Assembly: GCF_001865995.1 (NCBI RefSeq)
Contig: NZ_MLQQ01000001.1
Coordinates: 558,001-622,000, forward strand
Direction of reading: 5' to 3'
DNA: 64,000 nt
Origin: Anaerobacillus arseniciselenatis
GTDB taxonomy: Bacteria > Bacillota > Bacilli > Bacillales > Anaerobacillaceae
Shown here piece by piece: positions 9,586 to 18,430 of this stretch (position 1 is the stretch's first letter; each line of letters opens with the position of its first letter). Below the pieces are notes generated by a model. That model ran no database searches, was not told where the DNA came from, and worked only from the letters and a program-made list of their open reading frames with translations. Position numbers and translations under genes: made by a program.

Positions 9586-10599
9586 TTAACGATTCGAGTA
9601 ATCATCTTCATACTGAAATGAAACACCGTGCGCTATACACGGGATTGATTCGTTTTGTTGAATCATTAATGGATTAAGTAATGCTCCCGTCGCCACTACA
9701 AATATTCGACGTAATTCTCCTTTTTTTAATTCATCAAATAAACGGCTGAAAGTAACTACCGCTGAACAGGCACAACCACTACCACCTGAAAAAACTTTTT
9801 GATCTGCGCTATAAATTAAAATTCCACAATCATGATGGTTATTATAAATATCAATTCCTTCTTCAAATAATAAGCTCTTTAAAATTGGTGTTCCTACTCT
9901 AGATAAATCACCCGTTACAATCGCATCATAGTCTTCAGGTTTTCTCCTTAAGTCTTGTAAGTGAGTTTTAATCGTCTGTACTGCCGCTGGAGCCATTGCA
10001 GCTCCCATATTAAAAGGACTTGTTACACCGAGATCTACCACTTTACCAACTGTTGCAGATTCTACTCTTATTTTGGATTTTTTTTTACTCACATATGCAG
10101 CGCCTGATCCAGTTACTGTATACATCGCTGTACTCGGTTTTTGTCCACCAAATTCTGTAGGATACCGAAATTGCCGTTCAGCAGTTGCAAAGTGACTACT
10201 CACAGCAGTAACGACATGCTCAGCAAAGCCTCCGTCCAATAAGACTGAAGCTAATGTCAAAGCTTCCATTGAAGTTGAGCATGCATTAAACAACCCGAAA
10301 AAAGGAATTTCCTTTTCTCTTGCCACATAACTAGCAGTAATATTTTGATTTAACAAATCCCCGCCAAGAAAAAAGTCAATTTCTTCATTTTTTTTATTTG
10401 CCTTTTGTAAACATAACTCTATTGCTTCTGACATTAACTTCCGCTCAGCTAATTCCCATGTAGCTTCACCACAATATAAATTATCATAAGATTTGTCGAA
10501 ACAACCTTTTAGTGGGCCCTCAGCTTCTTTAGGGCCAACAACACTGGCTGAACTTTGAACATATATTCCATTGTTGAATTGCATCGTTTGGCTACGCAT
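9586..10599 (-). CDS. spoVAD: Stage V sporulation protein AD
   Basis: SpoVAD binds dipicolinic acid and is needed for its uptake into the forespore. The 337 residues have a thiolase-like fold, seen in GLFNACSTSMEALTLAS (Cys where thiolases have the nucleophile) and the C-terminal GGSGCACSAVV. It has no membrane segment and is thought to sit on the spore inner membrane with SpoVAC and SpoVAEB. AGGAAG stands before the ATG. It lies between spoVAC and spoVAEB as in B. subtilis, with a 95-base gap to spoVAEB. Confidence 0.95.
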   Translation of the reverse strand: MRSQTMQFNNGIYVQSSASVVGPKEAEGPLKGCFDKSYDNLYCGEATWELAERKLMSEAIELCLQKANKKNEEIDFFLGGDLLNQNITASYVAREKEIPFFGLFNACSTSMEALTLASVLLDGGFAEHVVTAVSSHFATAERQFRYPTEFGGQKPSTAMYTVTGSGAAYVSKKKSKIRVESATVGKVVDLGVTSPFNMGAAMAPAAVQTIKTHLQDLRRKPEDYDAIVTGDLSRVGTPILKSLLFEEGIDIYNNHHDCGILIYSADQKVFSGGSGCACSAVVTFSRLFDELKKGELRRIFVVATGALLNPLMIQQNESIPCIAHGVSFQYEDDYSNR

Positions 10600-10616
10600 T
10601 TACTTCCTCCGACTAT

Positions 10617-11084
10617 TTATGAAATTAACGTTTGTACAAGTAAACGAATCATACTTACGATATAGGCAGAAACAACCCCGAAAACAATGACAGCACCAGC
10701 AATTTTAAACATATTCCCGGCAATTCCGAGTACAACCCCTTCACTTTTATGTTCTAGAGCACTACTTGAAATGGCATTTGCAAACCCGGTAACCGTGGCA
10801 ATTGATCCTGCACCAGCAAACTGTCCTATTCGATCATAAATACCTAGCGCCGTTAAAACAGATGCTATTAAAATTAACGTTCCTAGCATTGCACTAGCTA
10901 CCGTTTTTTCTGTTAAGTCAAAATAATAAATATAAAGATTCGCTATCCCTTGCCCAATTGCACAAATCACTCCCCCAATCAAAAAAGCTTTAAAGCAGTT
11001 TTTAAAATAGGAGGGCTTAGGCTGGAATGGTTCGATCGCTTTTTTATATTTTTTTTTATTTTTTTCCAATTGATCTTGATCCAT
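10617..11084 (-). CDS. spoVAC: Stage V sporulation protein AC
   Basis: Integral membrane component of the SpoVA dipicolinate channel; in B. subtilis it acts as a mechanosensitive channel. The 155 residues have a charged N-terminus (about residues 1-30) and four hydrophobic segments, with GGVICAIGQG and GRIGQFAG-like DRIGQFAGAGSIATVTGFA. AAGGGG precedes the ATG. It is 17 bases upstream of spoVAD. Confidence 0.95.
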   Translation of the reverse strand: MDQDQLEKNKKKYKKAIEPFQPKPSYFKNCFKAFLIGGVICAIGQGIANLYIYYFDLTEKTVASAMLGTLILIASVLTALGIYDRIGQFAGAGSIATVTGFANAISSSALEHKSEGVVLGIAGNMFKIAGAVIVFGVVSAYIVSMIRLLVQTLIS

Positions 11085-11096
11085 AGTTACCCCTTC

Positions 11097-11519
11097 TTAT
11101 CTATCTACAAAGTAGATCCAGTGAAATAAAGATCCTAAAATTTTGCCAAAAACAATCGCCATTAATAAATAAGTAATTTTATCTGCAACTCCGACACGTT
11201 TAGCTAGTATCGGGAAAACATTTAACACCTCTGTTAATGCGGCTGCTAATAAACCTACAAAAACACCAGCAAAAAGACCAACAAAAGCTGTTGTTATGCT
11301 AGGTAATTGAAAAGTCGGCTCCCATAAACTTAACCACGAGCCAGTTATAGCACCTACAACGACTGCCCATTCATAATACCTAATAAAGTTTTTCGTCTTC
11401 GTAAGTTGAGTTAATCGAGGAATTACTCCTAAAACCGTTAAAAAGGCAACAAAGCCTGCTCCAACTGCTAACCCACCACTTAAACCGATAAGCATGGAAA
11501 CTAAATAATTAATGATCAT
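11097..11519 (-). CDS. spoVAB: Stage V sporulation protein AB
   Basis: Integral membrane protein of the spoVA operon. The start at the ATG 11517-11519 gives 140 residues (usual about 141) beginning MIINYLVSMLIGLSGGLAVG. A longer frame to 11561 would add 14 charged residues inside spoVAA and is not favoured. Four hydrophobic segments are visible. The start lies inside the end of spoVAA (TAA at 11509-11511), so coupling is likely. No clear ribosome site is present, which fits coupling. Confidence 0.9.
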   Translation of the reverse strand: MIINYLVSMLIGLSGGLAVGAGFVAFLTVLGVIPRLTQLTKTKNFIRYYEWAVVVGAITGSWLSLWEPTFQLPSITTAFVGLFAGVFVGLLAAALTEVLNVFPILAKRVGVADKITYLLMAIVFGKILGSLFHWIYFVDR

Positions 11520-12132
11520 TGATTTTTGTTTCACTTTCACCATTTTCGTGGATAGAAACATAGTGATCTAACGCCTGTTGATAATTAAACATTTCAACTT
11601 CTAAAGGACTCGGCTCTTCATTAATTCGTTTTTTAAATAAATGATTAAAAAATAAAACCATCCCTAATCCAAGGCCAATTGAGTATGGTATTTGTAATAA
11701 TAGCGGTTTCGGATCATCCTCTCCTGTAATGATTGTATAGAGCTTCCGGTGAACTTCCTGCATGCTTACATCTTCATGGAAATTCATGACCGCAAGGCCT
11801 GCTCCAATGAATAATAAGACCCATATCATTAAAAAAAAGAGCGGTCTTAAAGGTTTTTTCTTTATATAAACCTCAATAATCGTTTGTGCTGCTCCCATTG
11901 TTTGAACTTCAATATTCGGATATTTTTCATTTATAGCTTTAATAACCTTCATGACATCTATAACAATGAATTTCCTATCTTCTTTTATTACTTGGTGAAT
12001 CGGTATAACATTTACTAATTGACGAACGTTATCACTTGCGACAATTTGAGCTAAATCACCCACTTTTACCGTTTGTGAATTAACAGCTTGTACCCTATGG
12101 CGCATTCGTATGTAAACAATCTCATCCTTCAT
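11509..12132 (-). CDS. spoVAA: Stage V sporulation protein AA
   Basis: First gene of the spoVA operon. The 207 residues have a soluble N-terminal part (about 1-95) with YIRMRHRVQ and VGDLAQIVA, and two membrane segments (about 97-115 and 148-166). GGTGGGGG precedes the ATG. The gene follows sigF after a 480 bp gap full of repeats. In B. subtilis the operon has a sigma G promoter just upstream. I could not identify one with confidence here. Confidence 0.93.
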   Translation of the reverse strand: MKDEIVYIRMRHRVQAVNSQTVKVGDLAQIVASDNVRQLVNVIPIHQVIKEDRKFIVIDVMKVIKAINEKYPNIEVQTMGAAQTIIEVYIKKKPLRPLFFLMIWVLLFIGAGLAVMNFHEDVSMQEVHRKLYTIITGEDDPKPLLLQIPYSIGLGLGMVLFFNHLFKKRINEEPSPLEVEMFNYQQALDHYVSIHENGESETKINDH

Positions 12133-12150
12133 TTATCCCCCACCTTTATA

Positions 12151-12312
12151 GAAAAGTGTAAGCGCCTTGATCAGCCCTAAAAGCGCTGGAGAGCCAGCGA
12201 GAGTTTATCCCCTCTTGAATTGACTTCTTCGAGTAGATAAACATCGGTGGATCGAAGCGCTCGAGAAGCTAGGCGCTGAAACTAGACATTGAAAAGTGTA
12301 AGCGCCTTGATT
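12151..12312. repeat. Dispersed Bacillus repeat with 21 bp direct repeats
   Basis: GAAAAGTGTAAGCGCCTTGAT occurs at 12151-12171 and 12291-12311. Between them lies a palindrome-rich unit with AGCGCCT/AGGCGCT and GTTTATC/GATAAAC pairs, plus CGGTGGATCGAAGCGCT. From memory this resembles a repeat common in many Bacillaceae genomes. It probably represents one and a partial unit. Reading frames across it are considered spurious. Confidence 0.75.
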
Positions 12313-12416
12313 GTATACTACTGATTGTTTTTTAGTATGGATGGAACACCTCCATCTCATGCGTTTAATTAGAAAAACAAGACTTGTCTCAATCGATAAG
12401 CTTAAAAACACAAAGA

Positions 12417-12635
12417 CCAAATGGCTAGTCAGCCATTTGGTCTTTGTGTTTAAATAAAATATTTTTTGAAATCTATTCAGACTGATTGAAAACGCTTGTC
12501 AGACGAGGCGTGAACCCTTGAGGACAGCGGAGTTACCATAGAGGGTAATGAGCATGAACTCAAGGGTGAACAACGACGTGTGCAAGCGTTTGCGGGCAGT
12601 CTGAGGCCAAATGGCTAGTCAGCCATTTGGTCTTT
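12417..12635. repeat. Duplicated sigF tail flanking a 126 bp imperfect palindrome
   Basis: A 29-base string made of CCAAATGGCT, AGTC and AGCCATTTGGTCTTT occurs at 12417-12445 and again at 12607-12635. The second copy is the real 3' end of sigF. Between them, 12478-12603 is an imperfect palindrome: CAGACTG/CAGTCTG at its ends, then ACGCTTG/CAAGCGT and ACCCTTGAG/CTCAAGGGT, with AGCGGAGTTACCATAGAG at the tip. The arrangement looks like an inserted palindromic element bounded by copies of the terminator. Confidence 0.75.
12607..12635 (-). terminator. sigF terminator overlapping its stop codon
   Basis: Minus strand CCAAATGGCT and AGCCATTTGG pair around GACT. The TAG stop of sigF (12615-12617) lies inside the hairpin. 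A second identical hairpin follows about 190 bp downstream at 12417-12445. Confidence 0.6.
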
Positions 12636-13373
12636 TATTTGCTTTAGTATTTTCTTTTCAAGCCTAGAAACTTGCACTTGGGAAATTCCTAACCGCTCAG
12701 CAACTTCAGACTGAGTTTGGTCTTTATAATATCTCAAGTATACGATTAATCGTTCACGCTCATTTAAATGGCGAATTGCTTCTTTTAAAGCAATTTTTTC
12801 AAACCATTTATTTTCTGTTTGATCCGCAATTTGATCTAAGAGAGTGATTGGATCACCGTCGTTTTCGTATACCGTTTCATGGATAGAAGATAAGCTTCTA
12901 CTTGCTTCTTGAGCAAAGACAACTTCTTCAGGAGTTATGTCTAGCTTTTCTGCAATCTCAGCTACAGTTGGTACACGACCTAACGTTTTCGACAGTTCAT
13001 CTTTCATTTTCCTAATTTTATTCGCAGTTTCTTTTAATGATCGACTTACTTTTACTGTACCATCATCTCTTAAAAACCTTTGAATTTCTCCGATAATCAT
13101 CGGAACTGCGTAAGTAGAAAACTTTACATCATAAGACAAATCAAATTTATCGACAGATTTAATTAAACCGATACAACCAATTTGAAACAAGTCTTCCGGG
13201 TCATACCCACGATTCAAAAAGCGCTGTACTACTGACCAAACTAATCTTGTATTACGATTTACAATAATATCTCTTGCGTCTTGATCGCCAGTTTGGCTTT
13301 TAGCGATTAAAGCTTTTACCTCTTCATCTGTTAAGTACGTTTCTTTTTTTTCGTTTTTTACCTCCACATCCAT
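12615..13373 (-). CDS. sigF: RNA polymerase sigma-F factor, forespore specific
   Basis: First forespore-specific sigma factor, active after asymmetric division once SpoIIAB is displaced by SpoIIAA. The 252 residues carry region 2 (GYDPEDLFQIGCIGLIKSVDKFDLS and FSTYAVPMIIGEIQRFLRD), region 3 (KVSRSLKETANKIRKMK) and region 4 with the helix-turn-helix QSEVAERLGISQVQVSRLE. It follows spoIIAB by 12 bases. The stop codon lies in a strong hairpin that is duplicated downstream (see the repeat at 12417-12635). Confidence 0.97.
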   Translation of the reverse strand: MDVEVKNEKKETYLTDEEVKALIAKSQTGDQDARDIIVNRNTRLVWSVVQRFLNRGYDPEDLFQIGCIGLIKSVDKFDLSYDVKFSTYAVPMIIGEIQRFLRDDGTVKVSRSLKETANKIRKMKDELSKTLGRVPTVAEIAEKLDITPEEVVFAQEASRSLSSIHETVYENDGDPITLLDQIADQTENKWFEKIALKEAIRHLNERERLIVYLRYYKDQTQSEVAERLGISQVQVSRLEKKILKQIKDQMAD

Positions 13374-13385
13374 AAGCAGAACCCC

Positions 13386-13826
13386 TTAATTGCATAAAGC
13401 TTTACTTTTTGAAAGTAACTTCGTTAAATGAACTGTTGTTCCAGCTAACGGATTTGAAACAACTTTGATTTCATCCATAAAGTTTTCCATAATTGTAAAG
13501 CCCATGCCAGATCTTTCTAACTCTGGTTTGGTTGTATACAATGGTTGTCTTGCTTCATCGATGTCGTCGATACCAATACCTTCGTCTTTAATTGAAATTT
13601 TTACCACATCATTTTCAAGTAGAACTGATATATACACAATGCCCTCAGGGTTATTTTGATAACCGTGAATAATCGAATTAGTTACAGCTTCAGAAACAAC
13701 GGTTTTTATTTCAGTTAACTCATCCATTGTTGGATCTAATTGAGCAACAAATGCTCCGACAGTTACTCGAGCAAACGATTCATTTTGACTAAGGGCGGAA
13801 AACTGAAGTTCCATAATGTTTTTCAT
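13386..13826 (-). CDS. spoIIAB: Anti-sigma F factor and serine kinase
   Basis: Binds and holds sigma F inactive, and phosphorylates SpoIIAA. The 146 residues form a GHKL ATPase: N box [16 protein letters not shown]1 box KDEGIGIDD, and G2 box [11 protein letters not shown]. It overlaps the end of spoIIAA by one base (position 13826), which indicates coupling, and is followed by sigF. Length and order equal those of B. subtilis. Confidence 0.97.
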   Translation of the reverse strand: MKNIMELQFSALSQNESFARVTVGAFVAQLDPTMDELTEIKTVVSEAVTNSIIHGYQNNPEGIVYISVLLENDVVKISIKDEGIGIDDIDEARQPLYTTKPELERSGMGFTIMENFMDEIKVVSNPLAGTTVHLTKLLSKSKALCN

Positions 13827-14176
13827 TATGCCACCCCCAATGTTTCTAGTGCAAATTGCTCATTGTCAGCTAATCTAACAATCTTAAATAATCCAGACAT
13901 TTCGAATAAACGTTTTATCGGAGGCGTAATCGAGCAAACAACCATTTCTCCACCATTATTTGTTATTTGCTTATATCGTCCTAAAATGACACCCAACCCT
14001 GAACTATCCATAAATGATAAGTGTTCTAAATTAAAAACTAAGTGCTTGTATTTCCCTGTTTGTAATTCACTATCAACTTCTTTTCGTAACATTTCACTAG
14101 AATGATGATCTAACTCTCCATTTAATCTTACACAAAGTATCGCGTCTTTTTTCTCCATTTTAATGGTTAAGCTCAC
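13826..14176 (-). CDS. spoIIAA: Anti-sigma F factor antagonist
   Basis: STAS-domain switch protein. Unphosphorylated, it binds SpoIIAB and frees sigma F. The phosphorylated serine is Ser58 in [15 protein letters not shown], at the same number as in B. subtilis. The start is GTG at 14174-14176 with AGGGAGTG about 9 bases upstream, giving 116 residues. It heads the spoIIA cluster. In B. subtilis the promoter uses sigma H. I could not pick a reliable one here. A gap of 625 bp with R1 and R2 repeats separates it from dacF. Confidence 0.96.
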   Translation of the reverse strand: MSLTIKMEKKDAILCVRLNGELDHHSSEMLRKEVDSELQTGKYKHLVFNLEHLSFMDSSGLGVILGRYKQITNNGGEMVVCSITPPIKRLFEMSGLFKIVRLADNEQFALETLGVA

Positions 14177-14275
14177 TTACACTCACTCCCTATCATAAAT
14201 AAACATTTACTTCACAATTTTTCTTAAAAGCTTAATTAATCCATAGCAAGAAAACTACTTTTACTTTAAAACGTT

Positions 14276-14390
14276 AATGAATTTCATAATTCAATATTAT
14301 TGCCATTAAGTCTCTATATGTAGTGCGTTAAACCGCTCGCAACTATATATAGTTTGATATGGCACAATTAAGATAATTATGAAATTCACA
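14276..14390. repeat. R1 palindromic element, copy 2
   Basis: Ends AATGAATTTCATAATTC and ATTATGAAATTCAC, centre CTATATGTAGTGCG / CGCAACTATATATAG, GCCAT/ATGGC. It lies about 100 bp upstream of the spoIIAA start, within the leader or promoter region. Confidence 0.88.
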
Positions 14391-14595
14391 TATTAAAAAG
14401 TAAAAGTATTATTCTTAAGAAATATTGTGCTAGAAAGTGATTTCTATAAAGTTGTCTTTCAATCCTTCTTACTGACAAAACTAGTGCTTATTCGGCAATA
14501 ATAGAAAATTATTTTATGAAGGGTACTCATTTTTATTAGAAGGTATCTATACAAGATCTCTCAAGACGATCAATCGTCACCATTAATTATGTGAA

Positions 14596-14674
14596 AATTC
14601 CGGACGGTTTCACTCACTTCGCCGTGACCTTCTAACGAATCTCAGACGCTCGTTCGCGAAACTCGCCCGTCATT
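14596..14674. repeat. R2 intergenic structured repeat, copy 3
   Basis: Variant R2 between dacF and spoIIAA. Outer arms GACGG and CCCGTC pair, with GTTTC/GAAAC next. The core reads TTCT, AACGAA, CAGACG, TCGTT. AACGA can pair with TCGTT as in the pseudoknot model, while the first stem is weaker than in other copies. It is flanked by GACGATCAATCGTC on the left and ACGATCCTGACGAT on the right. Confidence 0.75.
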
Positions 14675-14801
14675 TGTTTTACATAAAAAACGATCCTGAC
14701 GATATACCGTCAATTTTTAACATAAAAATCAGGTAAATCAGGTTTTTCCATTCCAACTTACCAACTGTCCAACTACAAAATGAGTACTCCTAAATTTCAC
14801 A

Positions 14802-15965
14802 TTACGATTTACCACCAAACTTTGCAGTTGTTCGTTTGAAAAGTTGCCACCAAGAAGCGACTCCAACATCATCATTCGCTACTAGAGGTACTTCAGCTAA
14901 AGTCTTCCCTTCTTTTTCAAGGCGGAGCAAACCAATTTGATCACCTTTTTTAATCGGTGCTTTTAAATTCTTATCTAGAGAAATATCTTCTTCCACATTT
15001 TCAATATTTTCTCCCTTTTTCGTTAATACAGAAACCGTTTCCGAAGTTACTACTTCAACTGAAGGCTTTTGGCCTTTACTAACTTTCGATTCGGTGATCA
15101 CGTGACCTCGTTCATAAAGGTTGTGTGTAGTATATTGACTAAATGAATAATCTAACATTTCAGTTATTTGCCGATTTCGTTCTTTTGGTGTTTCAGCTCC
15201 CATGACAACCGCAATTACACGCATATCATTTTTCTTAGCTGTAACAGTTAAACAATATTTTGCTTCACGAGTATATCCTGTTTTCAGGCCATCTACCCCT
15301 GGGTAAAACTTAACTAATTTATTAGTATTAACAAGCCAAAATTTATTATCTGTATCTTGCCTCAAATAATCTTCATACAAACTAGTGTAAGCGAGGACAT
15401 CTTCATATTTTAACAGTTCCTTTGAAATGATCGCCAAATCAAAAGCCGTAGTATAATGATTTTCGGCAGGTAAACCATTTGAATTTAAAAAGTTAGTATC
15501 GGTTAACCCAAGCTCTTTTGCTCTATCATTCATCATTGCTACAAAATTTTCTTCGGAACCGGCTAAGTGCTCAGCCATTGCTACTGATGCATCATTTCCT
15601 GATGCAATCGCAATACCTTTAAGCATTTCTTCAACTGTCATTTCTTCACCAACTTCTAAGAAAATCTGCGATCCTCCCATTGAAGCTGCCCGTTCACTTG
15701 TTCTTACTTTTTCATCAAGTGTTATTTTCCCTTGATCTAATGCTTCCATGATTAAAAGCATTGTCATAATCTTTGTCATACTTGCTGGTGGTAGCTTTTC
15801 GTTACTATTTTTCTCAAACAAAATAGTCCCGGTATCTCGCTCCATTAAGATAGCTGATGATGACTCTTTTGCTAAGTTTACTTTTCCTTCCTCAGCAATT
15901 GCTGTTAATGGAAAAGTAGACAGCAGTAATGTTACCGCTAAAAAACGAACAAAAAATCCCCTCAT
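14802..15965 (-). CDS. dacF: D-alanyl-D-alanine carboxypeptidase, sporulation type
   Basis: Penicillin-binding protein 5 family enzyme that trims the terminal D-Ala of peptidoglycan stem peptides. In Bacillus it helps set spore cortex cross-linking. The start is the ATG at 15963-15965, with GGAGGG nine bases upstream. Residues 2-25 form a signal peptide (FFVRFLAVTLLLSTFPLTAIA). The catalytic triad of motifs is present: SMTK (in PPASMTKIMTM), SGN (IASGNDAS) and KTG (DGLKTGYT). A C-terminal beta domain follows. It lies upstream of spoIIAA as in B. subtilis. Confidence 0.95.
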   Translation of the reverse strand: MRGFFVRFLAVTLLLSTFPLTAIAEEGKVNLAKESSSAILMERDTGTILFEKNSNEKLPPASMTKIMTMLLIMEALDQGKITLDEKVRTSERAASMGGSQIFLEVGEEMTVEEMLKGIAIASGNDASVAMAEHLAGSEENFVAMMNDRAKELGLTDTNFLNSNGLPAENHYTTAFDLAIISKELLKYEDVLAYTSLYEDYLRQDTDNKFWLVNTNKLVKFYPGVDGLKTGYTREAKYCLTVTAKKNDMRVIAVVMGAETPKERNRQITEMLDYSFSQYTTHNLYERGHVITESKVSKGQKPSVEVVTSETVSVLTKKGENIENVEEDISLDKNLKAPIKKGDQIGLLRLEKEGKTLAEVPLVANDDVGVASWWQLFKRTTAKFGGKS

Positions 15966-16106
15966 TATCAATATCCCTCCATTCTATTCTCTAGCATTTT
16001 TTCCACTTCCCCCTTTTTTATACAGCTTATGGAAAAAATAAGTACTAATTTATAAAAAGTCTGGCACGAGCACCCAAACCAACTATCCAACTATCCAACA
16101 AAAAAA

Positions 16107-16142
16107 GATGCCATTGCCCACAAAAAATAGGGTAATGACATC
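16107..16142 (-). terminator. Intrinsic terminator after pdp
   Basis: Minus strand GATGTCATTACCC and GGGCAATGGCATC pair with two mismatches and are followed by TTTTTTT. It lies 14 bases after the pdp stop. Confidence 0.85.
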
Positions 16143-16155
16143 CTTTAAAAATTAG

Positions 16156-17457
16156 TTATCTTATTTCTTTATAAATTAACGTTGGAGCACTTACTTCTTC
16201 GTCAGAAATTTTGTACGATTCATAAACTCTTTTTAAGCATTCGTCAACATTTTCTTGATTGCTATGAAGTGTTAAAAGCGGTTCACCTTGATTTACGTAG
16301 TCTCCAATTTTTTTGCGTAGTTCAATTCCTACCGCTAAGTCAATCACTGATTCTTTTGTCGCACGCCCTGCACCTAAAATCATTGCTGCAACACCAACTT
16401 TATCGGCAATGATTTCGGAAACGTAACCAGACTGTTTTGCCTGCACATCAATTTTATACTTTGCTGTTGGCAATTTACTTACATCATCAACAACAGAAAC
16501 GTCGCCACCTTGTGCGCTTAAAAATGTTTTAAACGTTTCTAAAGCTTTTCCTGAGGAAATTGCTTCTTCTAGCTGTTCACGAGCTTCAGTTAACGTTTTC
16601 GCTCCTCCTCCAAGAACTACCATTTGACTACCTAAATTTAAGCAAAGCTCCATTAAATCACTTGGACCTTCACCTTTTAACGTATTAATTGCTTCTTTTA
16701 CCTCTAGTGCATTTCCAATAGCAAAGCCGAGAGGTTGGCTCATATCAGAAATAACGGCAATCGTATTCCTACCTAAGTTATTTCCGATATCAACCATTGC
16801 TTTTGCTAACTCTTCAGCTTGCCTTAATTCCTTCATAAATGCTCCAGCACCCGTTTTTACATCCAAAACAATCGCATCGGCTCCTGAAGCTATTTTTTTA
16901 CTCATGATCGAGCTTGCAATTAAAGGGATTGAGTTAACTGTTGCAGTAACATCTCTTAACCCATAAAGCTTTTTATCAGCTGGTGTTAAATTGCCACTTT
17001 GACCGACAACTGCTACTTTATTTTTATTTACTAAATCAACAAATTGCTCACTCGTTATTTCGACAGAGAACCCTGTTACAGCTTCTAATTTATCAATTGT
17101 TCCTCCTGTATGACCTAAGCCTCTACCGCTCATTTTAGCAACCGGAATTCCGACACTAGCCACTAGAGGGGCGAGTACAAGTGTCGTTGTATCTCCTACA
17201 CCGCCAGTACTATGCTTATCTACCTTTACACCTTCAATAGCTGTTAAATCAATTTTATCTCCTGATTCAACCATCGCCATCGTTAGTGCTGCTCGCTCAT
17301 CATCACTCATATTTTGAAAGAAAACAGCCATTGCAAAAGCACTCATTTGATATTCTGGTATTTCTTCTTTTGTATATCCTTCAATGATAAAATTAATTTC
17401 ATCTTTAGAAAGCTCGACACCATCACGTTTTTTTTCTATTAAATCTACCATTCTCAT
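16156..17457 (-). CDS. pdp: Pyrimidine-nucleoside phosphorylase
   Basis: Phosphorolysis of thymidine, deoxyuridine and uridine to base plus (deoxy)ribose-1-phosphate. The ATG at 17457 gives the family N-terminus [13 protein letters not shown], and GGGTGAG lies just upstream. The glycine-rich phosphate and nucleoside-binding segment [37 protein letters not shown], and [10 protein letters not shown] are typical, with a C-terminal alpha/beta domain from about residue 335. 433 residues is the usual length. It is the last gene in a nucleoside salvage cluster with two purine phosphorylases and phosphopentomutase. Confidence 0.95.
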   Translation of the reverse strand: MRMVDLIEKKRDGVELSKDEINFIIEGYTKEEIPEYQMSAFAMAVFFQNMSDDERAALTMAMVESGDKIDLTAIEGVKVDKHSTGGVGDTTTLVLAPLVASVGIPVAKMSGRGLGHTGGTIDKLEAVTGFSVEITSEQFVDLVNKNKVAVVGQSGNLTPADKKLYGLRDVTATVNSIPLIASSIMSKKIASGADAIVLDVKTGAGAFMKELRQAEELAKAMVDIGNNLGRNTIAVISDMSQPLGFAIGNALEVKEAINTLKGEGPSDLMELCLNLGSQMVVLGGGAKTLTEAREQLEEAISSGKALETFKTFLSAQGGDVSVVDDVSKLPTAKYKIDVQAKQSGYVSEIIADKVGVAAMILGAGRATKESVIDLAVGIELRKKIGDYVNQGEPLLTLHSNQENVDECLKRVYESYKISDEEVSAPTLIYKEIR

Positions 17458-17489
17458 CGATCTCACCCATTTCTTAGTATTGAGTTTGA

Positions 17490-17594
17490 AGTTTTGAAGT
17501 TTTGAGTGTTGAGTGTTGAGTTAACTTTTAGGTAATGCTTCGAAGCGATTTCCCTAGCAACTCAAAACTCTTCACTCATAACTCAACACTCTTA
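17490..17594. repeat. Low-complexity inverted repeat between punA and pdp
   Basis: TTTGAGTGTTGAGTGTTGAG at 17501-17520 and the complementary CAACTCAAAACTC...ACTCAACACTC at 17558-17591 face each other. Built from repeated GAGTGTT units, it can form a long AT-rich hairpin. The stop codon of the upstream gene lies at its edge. It may reduce transcription into pdp. Confidence 0.6.
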
Positions 17595-18413
17595 AATTTT
17601 CGGTAATGCTTCTTTCACTAATTGAATAAACTTTGGCTTTGTACGCGTAGCTGTTTCCATTACTTGTTCGTGAGTAACGCCTTCTATCTCTTCACCAATC
17701 GCCATATCTGTAATACAACTAATACCGATGACATTCATATCCATATGCCTAGCAACAATAACTTCTGGTACCGTTGACATTCCAACAACGTCTCCACCCA
17801 TTTTTCTAAGCATTATAAGTTCGGCACCTGTCATATATGTTGGTCCAGAAATAGCTGCATAAACACCTTTTTGTAGATTAATTCCTACACTTGCTGCCAC
17901 TTCTTCAAGAATTGGTATGTATTCACGAGTGTACGCCGTACTCATATCTGGGAAACGTGGACCGAAATCACCGTGATTTGGGCCAATTAGCGGATTGTCT
18001 CCTGTCATGTTAAGATGATCTGTAATAATCATTAAATCTCCTGGAGCAAAGTCTGGATTCATGCCACCACAGGCATTAGTCACAATCATTTTAGATACTC
18101 CTAAAAGTTTCATTACACGGACCGGAAAAGTTACTTCTTGCATTGAATATCCTTCATAATAATGAAATCTTCCTTGCATCGCTACAACTGCTTTGCCATT
18201 TAGTTTCCCAATGACGAGTTGCCCTGCATGACCTTCTACAGTCGATGTAGGGAAGTTTGGAATTTTTTCATAAGGAATTGCTACACGTTCTTCGATCTCA
18301 TCAGCTAATTCTCCTAATCCAGACCCAAGGATTAGGCCAATTTCTGGTGTCACATTAATTTCTTTTTTTATAAATTCAACGGTTTCTTTTGCTTTATCTA
18401 ATATTTGTTCCAC
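17592..18413 (-). CDS. punA: Purine-nucleoside phosphorylase, tandem copy 2
   Basis: Trimeric type (family 2) purine nucleoside phosphorylase, releasing hypoxanthine or guanine from (deoxy)nucleosides. The start is GTG at 18411-18413, with GGGAG nine bases upstream, giving 273 residues. Motifs: GLILGSGLGELADEIEE, VEGHAGQLVIG, GRFHYYEGYS, TNACGGMN, GPTYMTGAELIMLRKMGGD and GMSTVPEVIVARHM. It lies 17 bases after a clear paralogue (18431-19234). It differs where the paralogue has NAAGGVN and GPSYETPAEIRML, so substrate preference may differ. Symbol given by family. Confidence 0.93.
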   Translation of the reverse strand: MEQILDKAKETVEFIKKEINVTPEIGLILGSGLGELADEIEERVAIPYEKIPNFPTSTVEGHAGQLVIGKLNGKAVVAMQGRFHYYEGYSMQEVTFPVRVMKLLGVSKMIVTNACGGMNPDFAPGDLMIITDHLNMTGDNPLIGPNHGDFGPRFPDMSTAYTREYIPILEEVAASVGINLQKGVYAAISGPTYMTGAELIMLRKMGGDVVGMSTVPEVIVARHMDMNVIGISCITDMAIGEEIEGVTHEQVMETATRTKPKFIQLVKEALPKI

Positions 18414-18430
18414 TATGCACACTCTCCCAA

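Noticed and set aside
12205-12420. 71-residue open frame on the minus strand
   Set aside because: It runs through the GCG-type dispersed repeat, lacks a ribosome site and has no protein-like composition.
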